10,864 nt of DNA from Firmicutes bacterium UBA5774 (GTDB lineage: Bacteria; Bacillota; Clostridia; Peptostreptococcales; Anaerovoracaceae): positions 1 through 10,864 of the forward strand of contig DIEM01000050.1 in NCBI GenBank assembly GCA_002418625.1, read 5' to 3'. This document shows positions 6,262 to 10,864 of this stretch, piece by piece. The position numbers and the translations under genes were made by a program. The notes beneath the pieces are model-generated. The model saw nothing but the letters and a program-made list of their open reading frames with translations. It had not been told where the DNA came from and did no database searches. Numbering within the stretch: the stretch's first letter is position 1; each line of letters starts with the position of its first letter.

Positions 6262-6550
6262 AGATCATCAAAAGGGGTTGTTGATGTTAATTTTTATTGA
6301 AATAATGGCAGATTTTGCTTTGAAGTGATACTCACATCGGTAATATTCACCTTTGTAAATGTAAATTGGCCGTTGATACCATAAACTTCGAAGCTGGTTT
6401 TTTCGAATAATTAATGCGTTTGTGCTTGGAGCAATCCAAGGAATAGTATGCCAAAGAAGCTGAAGCATACTGTATCCAGTTCTTATGCATAGTGTAAGCA
6501 ATGTTTTAATGGTTGGTGGAGGGTACGTATTTACTGCATTGTTTTCCTAA
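6262..6550 (+). pseudogene. Remnant of CPBP-type intramembrane metalloprotease
   Basis: Pieces of the C-terminal half of a CPBP (Abi/CAAX-protease-like) membrane protein can be read in changing plus-strand frames. One frame gives KGLLM and, after a shift, VILTSVIFTFVNVNWP near 6327-6375. Another gives FFRIINAFVLGAIQGIV, an in-frame TGA at 6461-6463, then SILYPVLMHSVSNVLMVGGGY, stopping at 6548-6550. The LYPVLMHxxxN block matches the family's last conserved motif (His plus Asn), and INAFVLG..G matches the helix before it; the TGA replaces what is usually glycine in the TGSI turn. The EExxxR motif is not intact. CPBP proteins process peptides or serve in bacteriocin self-immunity, but this copy must be dead. 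A 77-codon reverse frame here has no support. Confidence 0.65.
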
Positions 6551-6602
6551 AAGTTGAAAACAGTATGTAAACTCACAGAAATCGCAAATGGAGATATTAA
6601 GT

Positions 6603-6797
6603 ATGTTAAGGAGTCTTTATGAGTTGGAAAAGCGCAACAAAACAATTTATGACAGCGTTCACGAATATTGTTTAGCTGAAAAAGTGAATGAGGAGCAATT
6701 AAGGATTTCAATAAAAAAGAAGTATTGGTTTAATAATCCTATAAAAATGTGCAAGTTCATAGGTAATTTATTGGTCCAATGTAAAGGAGATTATTAA
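6603..6797 (+). CDS. Small basic protein, unrecognised
   Basis: A 64-residue protein rich in lysine, glutamate and aromatic residues (LYELEKRNKTIYDSVHEYCL..., ending NLLVQCKGDY). It has no signal or membrane segment; the middle is probably helical. ATG 6603 has GGAG nine bases ahead; an in-frame ATG at 6588 has no ribosome binding site. The next gene begins 26 bases after the stop with its own good ribosome binding site. It follows the CPBP relic. Coding status rests mainly on the frame, start signal and position, so it is moderate. Confidence 0.5.
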   Translation: MLRSLYELEKRNKTIYDSVHEYCLAEKVNEEQLRISIKKKYWFNNPIKMCKFIGNLLVQCKGDY

Positions 6798-6823
6798 ATA
6801 ATAATGATGGGAAGGAGAAAATT

Positions 6824-7075
6824 GTGAATAAAATTGGATTTGCTTTTTCCGGCATACTTGTTATTACTGGGATAATTACATGGCTGAAGACTACAATGAT
6901 CAATTTGGTTATGCCCCAAATTGGGAGAGTTGCTTTTCAGTCTGCAATGGCAGGCAGCTACACACCCAATGAATATCATATTGATTTTATAGTTATTAAT
7001 ATCTTAGCAGTAGGTTTAATAGTTATAGGATCTGTATCAGGATATTTATTTTATAGAAAAGAAACAGGCAAATAA
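6824..7075 (+). CDS. Small two-helix membrane protein, unrecognised, GTG start
   Basis: An 83-residue protein with membrane helices at about residues 4-24 (FAFSGILVITGIITWL) and 55-76 (VINILAVGLIVIGSVSGYLF), joined by a mostly uncharged loop, and a charged tail RKETGK. The GTG start is well supported by GAAGGAG six bases ahead. The stop is followed within four bases by the relic of a choloylglycine-hydrolase-type gene in the same frame. This is probably the product of the deletion that removed that gene's front, not a fusion. The pair of helices gives no function; holin-like, leader or accessory membrane peptides are all possible. Confidence 0.6.
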   Translation: MNKIGFAFSGILVITGIITWLKTTMINLVMPQIGRVAFQSAMAGSYTPNEYHIDFIVINILAVGLIVIGSVSGYLFYRKETGK

Positions 7076-7078
7076 CTC

Positions 7079-7417
7079 AACTTTGAGTATGCGCCTTTCT
7101 TGAAGGTTTTCACTGCACCTGATGACGGTTATGCTTCCGTATCAACTGTGAATCTTACGTTTGCAGGCTATTCCGCGAATAACCTGCTTGCGGGAGGCAT
7201 ATCTTCAAGCAGCTTTTTAACGCTAGTCGCGCCGTACCTCTCATTTGATGGTATGAACGAGAAGGGTGTGTGCATCACTCTGCTGGCCGACATTGGAATA
7301 CGCAATGGCAATACGGACATACTGCAGTGGTCCGCGGTATACAACCTGACTCATTTAAATGGATACATTTTTGCCCACCGTAATATGGACAATGTGTTGG
7401 AGTTCTATATAGAGTAG
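7079..7417 (+). pseudogene. Truncated choloylglycine hydrolase/penicillin V acylase-type relic
   Basis: One open frame of about 112 codons shows two well-kept blocks of the linear-amide (C45/C59-like Ntn) hydrolases, which cleave bile-salt conjugates, penicillin V or acyl-homoserine-type amides. The first is NFEYAPFLKVFTAPDDGYAS followed by SVSTVNL and APYLSFDGMNEKGVCITLLA; the second is LQWSAVYNL with YIFAHRNMDNVLEF, the usual C-terminal block. Family members are about three times longer. The N-terminus with the catalytic Cys2 is gone, and about the whole middle is lost at a point near 7290, where the frame stays open. A TTG at 7100 is the only start-like codon and has no ribosome binding site. 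Without the nucleophile no activity is expected. The choice between bile-salt hydrolase and acylase cannot be made. Confidence 0.75.
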
Positions 7418-7490
7418 AGCCAAAGACACAATAAAGATAGTAGCATCATGAAAAAAGCAAGGAATACGACGACAAAAAGGAAAATTGCAA

Positions 7491-8027
7491 ATGAACACTA
7501 AGATTTTACGGATTACCCGTACGGCTATTTTTATGGCCTTGCTGTTAGTATTGCATGCGGCAGCCGCGCCGCTGGGAAATATTATTGCAGGCTCTATCGT
7601 CAACTTAATACTGATTGTTTCAGTTATGACCTGCGGTCTTGCATCAGGGCTATCTGTCGCCGTTATTTCTCCGGTGATGGCTAAATTTTTTGGTATCGGC
7701 CCGCTCTTTTTTTTGATGCTTTTTATTGCGGGCGGAAACATCGTTCTTGTATTGCTTTGGCATTTCATAGGCAGTCGGCATACAACCCGTAAATACACCG
7801 CGTACTTTACTGCTATGGTTTCTTCTGCCACAGCTAAGCTTTTAGCATTATATATTGGAAACATAAAAATTGCCTTGCCTCTATTTTGGAGGTTGCCTGA
7901 ACAACAAACGTCTGTAATTTCAGATATGTTTTCGATTTCACAGTTTGTTACAGCTTTGACTGGCGGTATATTATCAATCATTTTGCTTTCGACACTTAAA
8001 AAAGCCATGGGAGAACGGCGGGGATAA
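7491..8027 (+). CDS. ECF-transporter S-component-like membrane protein
   Basis: A 178-residue hydrophobic protein with five to six predicted helices. The N-terminus (KILRITRTAIFMALLLVLHAA) has the basic residues plus helix of energy-coupling-factor S components, and the following GNIIAGSIVNLILIVSVMTCGLASGL and SPVMAKFFGIGPLFFLMLFIAGGN segments have the family's repeated small-residue packing (xxGxxxG, APLGN-type turn). S components bind a vitamin or metal and normally join a shared EcfT/EcfA module, which is not in this window. ATG 7491 is preferred, with AAAAAGG ten bases ahead; an in-frame TTG at 7485 is too close to it. The stop is one base before the next gene's ATG, so it is co-translated with two permease halves. 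That context suggests a dedicated partnership; the substrate is unknown. Confidence 0.72.
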   Translation: MNTKILRITRTAIFMALLLVLHAAAAPLGNIIAGSIVNLILIVSVMTCGLASGLSVAVISPVMAKFFGIGPLFFLMLFIAGGNIVLVLLWHFIGSRHTTRKYTAYFTAMVSSATAKLLALYIGNIKIALPLFWRLPEQQTSVISDMFSISQFVTALTGGILSIILLSTLKKAMGERRG

Positions 8028-8028
8028 G

Positions 8029-8517
8029 ATGGATTCTGTATTTGTTTGGTTTCTCTACGGCGTTGCAGTTGTTCTGCTAACTGTATCCTTCTTGAAAGAT
8101 AAGACAAAAACGCTCTTATCCCTCAAAAGAGCTTGGAAGATGTTTGCCAACATGCTGCCTCAATTCATATCAATCCTTTTGCTTGTCAGACTGTTGGTTG
8201 AGGTAATCAAGCCTGATATCATACAACGTATCATAGGTGCGGACTCGGGATGTATTGGTACGGTTTTAGCCTCATTGCTTGGTGCGGTTACGCTGGCTCC
8301 TGTTATAATAGCATTCCCCGTTACCGCCGAGTTAATGAAAAATGGTGCGGGAATTACACAAATAGCGGTCTTTATTTCCACACTTACGATGGTGGGGTTT
8401 GTTACAATTCCAATGGAAATAGAATACTTAGGAAAGAAAGCTGCTTTGCTTCGGAATATGCTTGCATACATGTTTGCGTTTGTCACGGCTTATATCATCG
8501 GAGTGATATTAACATGA
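8029..8517 (+). CDS. Half-size DUF318/ArsP-type permease, subunit 1
   Basis: A 162-residue protein with about five membrane helices. After a first helix (residues 4-20) and a basic loop, the core reads LPQFISILLLVRLLVEVI, then IIGADSGCIGTVLASLLGAVTLAPVIIAFPVTAELMKNGAG. This is the permease motif seen once in each half of DUF318/ArsP_1-type permeases (a G-x-x-S-G turn, LL-G, a proline-rich stretch, then PV..L...G). Full-size members run about 300-plus residues, so this is one half. The cysteine-rich CSCG-type segment of many metalloid permeases is absent; TLAPVIIAFPV stands in its place. GGGG lies five bases before ATG 8029. The stop overlaps the next start (ATGA at 8514-8517), so production is coupled to the second half. 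Substrate unknown. Confidence 0.75.
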   Translation: MDSVFVWFLYGVAVVLLTVSFLKDKTKTLLSLKRAWKMFANMLPQFISILLLVRLLVEVIKPDIIQRIIGADSGCIGTVLASLLGAVTLAPVIIAFPVTAELMKNGAGITQIAVFISTLTMVGFVTIPMEIEYLGKKAALLRNMLAYMFAFVTAYIIGVILT

Positions 8518-9047
8518 AAAATTGGGCTGGGAAATACTGGGTCCTTTTAGCGGCTGTGGCGGTTAATTTTACTATTTTGTTTTTATATCCACAAATAGGG
8601 AAAAATGCTTTGATCCTCACGTGGAAAATTCTTCTTGATTTTCTACTTATGCTTGCACCGGTTTTTGTTTATATCGGGTTGATTGATGTATGGATTGAAC
8701 GAGAGGCAATAATAAAGATAATGGGGAAAAATTCAGGATATAGAGGTGTTCTTGTCTCTTTATTGTTAGGCGTGATTACTGCCGTACCGCTATATGCTTT
8801 GTTGCCGGTCGCCGGAATGTTACTCAAAAAAGAAAGCCGAATTTCAAACGTTCTGATTTTCCTTTGCGCAAGTTCGAGCATCCGTATCCCCTTGCTGCTT
8901 TTTGAAATTTCCTCTTTCGGTTGGAAGTTTACATTTGTCAGGTTTGGACTTAATATAATTGTAGTTTTTGCTATCGCATTTATCATTGAAAAGACTTTAT
9001 CGGAAACGGATAAGAAGGCGATTTTCGATAACGCTAAAAAGCCATAA
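8514..9047 (+). CDS. Half-size DUF318/ArsP-type permease, subunit 2
   Basis: A 177-residue protein with about five membrane helices: near residues 8-25, 33-55, 75-97, 103-125 and 137-158, ending in a charged tail (KTLSETDKKAIFDNAKK). The central IMGKNSGYRGVLVSLLLGVITAVPLYALLPVAGMLLKK repeats the pattern of subunit 1 (GADSGCIGTVLASLLGAVTLAP...PVTAELMK), so the two are homologous halves. ATG 8514 overlaps the previous stop by four bases, and GGAG ten bases ahead also serves it. Equal expression of two homologous halves suggests a heterodimeric permease with the S-component-like protein as a third subunit. The usual cysteine motif of metalloid permeases is missing here too. Confidence 0.75.
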   Translation: MKNWAGKYWVLLAAVAVNFTILFLYPQIGKNALILTWKILLDFLLMLAPVFVYIGLIDVWIEREAIIKIMGKNSGYRGVLVSLLLGVITAVPLYALLPVAGMLLKKESRISNVLIFLCASSSIRIPLLLFEISSFGWKFTFVRFGLNIIVVFAIAFIIEKTLSETDKKAIFDNAKKP

Positions 9048-9124
9048 TATGAATTTAATAATATTTTTAAAAAAGATAAAGTGTAAATGCAGATTTGCGG
9101 GATTATGGATGAAGAGGGATTTGA

Positions 9125-9577
9125 ATTAAAAAATTTATGGATGATTTAGATGTGCCTATACGTTCAGAACATATACAAAGGGCCCCAAGCAGCCTCCGCT
9201 CATCAAAAGGGTACACAGATACAGATTTGTCTTTAGCATCTTTGATCACATGATAGAAATCACTGGAAATTCAAAGAAATCAGATGCAGTTAAAGTTATG
9301 GCCGGGCATATTTTGAAGAGAGGGCAAATAACAGTATGGTATAAACCTGAAAGATATAGTCCGGTTTATCATGATGTGGGATACTTTTATTATGTGAAGA
9401 AAACGGAGGGACTTGAATTCGAAAGGGCACGAGCATTCAAACTTCAAGTATGAATCGTTTGATCAGAATGATTCGGGCTACGAAATAATGCTGCGCGAAT
9501 TGAGCAGCAGACGCATTAAAAAAGAAATTGCCAACGAATTTCATTTACTTGAGAATAGCGTTGTTGAAGATACTTAA
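9125..9577 (+). pseudogene. Frameshifted relic of unrecognised gene, carrying a tRNA-linked repeat copy
   Basis: Coding-like sense shifts frame along this stretch. A 38-codon frame at 9137-9253 (MDDLDVPIRSEH...) overlaps by ATGA a 67-codon frame at 9250-9453 (MIEITGNSKKSDAVKVMAG, then GQITVWYKPERYSPVYHDVGYFYY). From about 9398 the first frame opens again to a stop at 9575-9577 (SNFKYESFDQNDSGYEIMLREL and onward). No start has a ribosome binding site at a proper distance, which argues for a relic rather than small live genes. The shift after VGYFYY coincides with a 61-bp segment (9374-9434) copied from, or shared with, the sequence just after tRNA-Leu, which probably helped destroy the gene. 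The family is not recognised. It directly precedes the amine dehydrogenase, so it may be a former operon partner. Confidence 0.5.
9374..9434 (+). repeat. 61-bp partial copy of the tRNA-Leu downstream element
   Basis: An ungapped alignment of 9374-9434 with 266-326 gives 56 identities in 61 positions (mismatches at 9383, 9411, 9416, 9418 and 9419). The match starts inside the loop and right arm of the tRNA terminator and ends exactly at the close of the first hairpin of the element (GCACGAGC). The copy lacks the left terminator arm, the three later hairpins and the tRNA repeat. The 9418-9419 changes break the pairing of the GAAA-capped hairpin. Confidence 0.85.
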
Positions 9578-9593
9578 GAAGGTCAGGATCCCG

Positions 9594-9612
9594 ATTCTGT
9601 GAAGTACAGAAT
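9594..9612. repeat. Short palindromic hairpin before the dehydrogenase gene
   Basis: ATTCTGT (9594-9600) pairs perfectly with ACAGAAT (9606-9612) across a 5-nt loop, within a context GGATCCCG...GACG that resembles dispersed palindromic repeats of many bacteria. No T tract follows, so it is not a terminator on the plus strand. Whether it is dispersed in this genome is not known. Confidence 0.5.
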
Positions 9613-9617
9613 GACGC

Positions 9618-9646
9618 TTGACATTACTGTTAGAAGAAGGTTTATC
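9618..9646 (+). promoter_or_regulatory. Possible promoter of the amine dehydrogenase
   Basis: TTGACA at 9618-9623 is a perfect -35 hexamer. At 17 bp lies TTTATC (9641-9646), a weak -10; a TATAAG at 9654 is too far. The distance to the ATG (about 40 bases) is right. The -35 is convincing, the -10 is not. Confidence 0.35.
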
Positions 9647-9689
9647 CTTAAAATATAAGCGATTTATTTTACTGTAAGGAGGAACTGTC

Positions 9690-10769
9690 ATGAAACGTAA
9701 TGTTAAAGCGGTGCAGTATGGGTGCGGAAAAATGAGCGTATATCTGATGCGGTATTTGCTCGAAAAAGGTGCGGATGTCGTAGCGGCATTTGATATGGAT
9801 CCTGGTGTTATTGGGAAGGATATCAGCGAAATTATTGGCGGAGAAACTCTTGGGGTCAGGATTTCTGACGCAAAGGAAGCTGATCGGATCCTTTCGGAGC
9901 TCAAGCCTGACGTTTGCGTTATAGCGACTCGCAGTACAATGGCAGACGTCAAGGAAGCTTTCACGGCATGTGCGAAAAACGGCGTTAATGCGATTTCCAC
10001 CTGCGAGGAATCCCTCTATCCCTGGAGCTCATCGCCGGCAATAACAAAAGAGCTTGACGATCTGGCGAAGAAGAATGATTGCACACTCGCAGGCAGTGGA
10101 TACCCCGATATGTTTTGGGGTGTTCTGGTCGATACACTTGCCGGGTCTTTGCATAAAATAAGCAGAATAGAAGGGAGCAGCAGCTACAATGTCGAGGATT
10201 ACGGCATCGCTCTGGCAAAGGGACACGGCGCAGGTCTGACGCTTGTGGAATTCGCTGAAAAAATAGGAAAATTCAACGACTTAAAATCTGATGAAATAGC
10301 CAAAAAAATCGAAAACGGCGAGGTGGAACCGAGTTACATGTGGAATCAGAATGGCTGGCTGTGCAGTAAAATGGGCTTGACTCCAGTAGCGCAAACCCAG
10401 AAGTGTATCCCGACGACCTATGATAAAGATCTGAAATCCTCTACGCTTGGTATGACGATCAAGGCCGGAGATGCTACGGGCATGTCGGCTGTAGTCACAA
10501 CGGAGACCGCAGAGGGCATCACCTTTGTGACCCAGTGCATCGGGAAGGTTTATGCGCCTGATGAATTCGATAAAAATGAGTGGACATTCTGTGGCGAACC
10601 TGAAATGACGAATATTGTGAATCGTCCGGCGACGGTGCAACTCACCTGTGCGAACCTGATCAACCGTATTCCTGCGCTGATCAACAGCGAACCGGGATAT
10701 GTCACTACGGATAAGCTGCCCAATAATGTTTATCTCGTGAAGCCGCTGAACGAATATATAAGCAAATAA
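9690..10769 (+). CDS. DapB-fold amine dehydrogenase, 2,4-diaminopentanoate dehydrogenase-like
   Basis: A 359-residue cytosolic protein with an N-terminal NAD(P)-binding Rossmann domain: VQYGCGKMS (residues 8-16) is the glycine-rich loop, AAFDMDP (32-38) ends the second strand with an acidic residue that usually favours NAD, and DVCVIATRST (74-83) is the next strand and loop. STCEESLYPW (103-112) and AGSGYPDMFWG (134-144) correspond to the E-E-x-x-YPW and GxGxxPG-type blocks of dihydrodipicolinate-reductase-like amine dehydrogenases such as 2,4-diaminopentanoate dehydrogenase, which acts in anaerobic ornithine breakdown. The substrate is inferred only by family resemblance, since no ornithine aminomutase or thiolase gene accompanies it here. 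AAGGAGG at 9676-9682 fixes the ATG. GC content is higher than in the neighbours. It appears to be transcribed alone unless genes follow beyond the window. Confidence 0.78.
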   Translation: MKRNVKAVQYGCGKMSVYLMRYLLEKGADVVAAFDMDPGVIGKDISEIIGGETLGVRISDAKEADRILSELKPDVCVIATRSTMADVKEAFTACAKNGVNAISTCEESLYPWSSSPAITKELDDLAKKNDCTLAGSGYPDMFWGVLVDTLAGSLHKISRIEGSSSYNVEDYGIALAKGHGAGLTLVEFAEKIGKFNDLKSDEIAKKIENGEVEPSYMWNQNGWLCSKMGLTPVAQTQKCIPTTYDKDLKSSTLGMTIKAGDATGMSAVVTTETAEGITFVTQCIGKVYAPDEFDKNEWTFCGEPEMTNIVNRPATVQLTCANLINRIPALINSEPGYVTTDKLPNNVYLVKPLNEYISK

Positions 10770-10806
10770 GATACTCTTAGAGTTACAGAGCCCCCTTCCA
10801 ACCGCT

Positions 10807-10820
10807 CAATGGCGCCATTG
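10807..10820. other. Perfect 14-bp palindrome
   Basis: CAATGGCGCCATTG reads the same on both strands. It lies in a non-coding stretch 38 bases after the dehydrogenase stop. It could be a protein-binding site, part of a dispersed repeat, or chance. Confidence 0.45.
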
Positions 10821-10833
10821 CCCTCGTCCAACT

Positions 10834-10864
10834 TAAAAAAGACGTGGCTGCCTTTTCAGGCAGC
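10834..10864 (-). terminator. Possible minus-strand terminator at window edge
   Basis: GCTGCC (10847-10852) pairs with GGCAGC (10859-10864) across a 6-nt loop. On the minus strand it is followed, after six bases, by a run of T (complement of the A run at 10835-10840). This would suit a convergent gene beyond the window. The stem may continue outside the window; the gap before the T run makes the call weak. Confidence 0.35.

Noticed and set aside
6268..6501. Minus-strand 77-codon frame in the gap after 6226
   Set aside because: The plus strand carries recognisable CPBP protease blocks across the same stretch, so the reverse frame is accidental.
7448..7501. 17-codon basic peptide overlapping the start of the S-component-like gene
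   Set aside because: There is no good ribosome binding site and the length is within chance; possible translational coupling cannot be supported.
7355..8107. Minus-strand 250-codon frame opposite the S-component gene
   Set aside because: The plus strand here encodes a clear membrane protein with start signal and operon context; the reverse frame is its shadow and crosses gene boundaries.
8160..8986. Minus-strand frames of about 105-108 codons opposite both permease genes
   Set aside because: They are shadows of the coupled permease genes; no start signals.

Overview
The window reads as chromosomal DNA from a low-to-moderate GC, Gram-positive anaerobe, most likely of the class Clostridia. 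This rests on AGGAGG-type ribosome binding sites, A+T-rich spacers, CCA-encoded tRNA, rho-independent terminators, and the protein families seen (TetR/MATE drug-efflux type genes, an ECF S-component-like protein, half-size DUF318-type permeases, and a DapB-fold amine dehydrogenase of the kind found in amino-acid fermenters). The assignment is inferred from gene content; no marker gene fixes a genus.

Layout. (1) 1-520: a 25-bp direct repeat pair, then tRNA-Leu(UAG) with its terminator. It is followed by a 205-bp GC-rich segment made of consecutive hairpins and closed by an exact 20-bp copy of the tRNA 3' end, the geometry of a tRNA-3'-end insertion, and then by a strong terminator. (2) 546-800, minus strand: a decayed IS21-type istB helper ATPase. 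(3) 929-3905: a TetR regulator, a cysteine-rich protein, a broken small membrane-protein gene and a MATE exporter. The same 14-bp operator-like sequence sits at the tetR promoter and at the promoter of the next gene. (4) 4141-6226: an operon of an unrecognised polytopic membrane protein and a membrane-anchored protein with two similar extracytoplasmic domains. (5) 6262-7417: a decayed CPBP-type membrane protease, two small unrecognised genes, and a relic of a choloylglycine-hydrolase/penicillin V acylase-type enzyme that has lost its N-terminus and middle. (6) 7491-9047: a tight three-gene operon of an ECF S-component-like protein and two half-size permeases, probably one transporter. (7) 9125-9577: a frameshifted relic carrying a 61-bp copy of the sequence just after the tRNA-Leu. 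(8) 9690-10769: an intact DapB-fold amine dehydrogenase resembling 2,4-diaminopentanoate dehydrogenase.

How it fits together. The first functional block looks like a self-regulated efflux locus: the TetR protein probably represses itself and the cysteine-rich/MATE transcript. The 7491-9047 block is best read as a membrane transporter of unknown substrate. The rest is a mixture of live genes and relics: five separate decayed genes in under 11 kb, an insertion-sequence remnant, and a tRNA-associated repeat. The best candidates for something undescribed are the structured element at the tRNA-Leu 3' end with its partial second copy 9 kb away, and the S-component plus split-permease operon.
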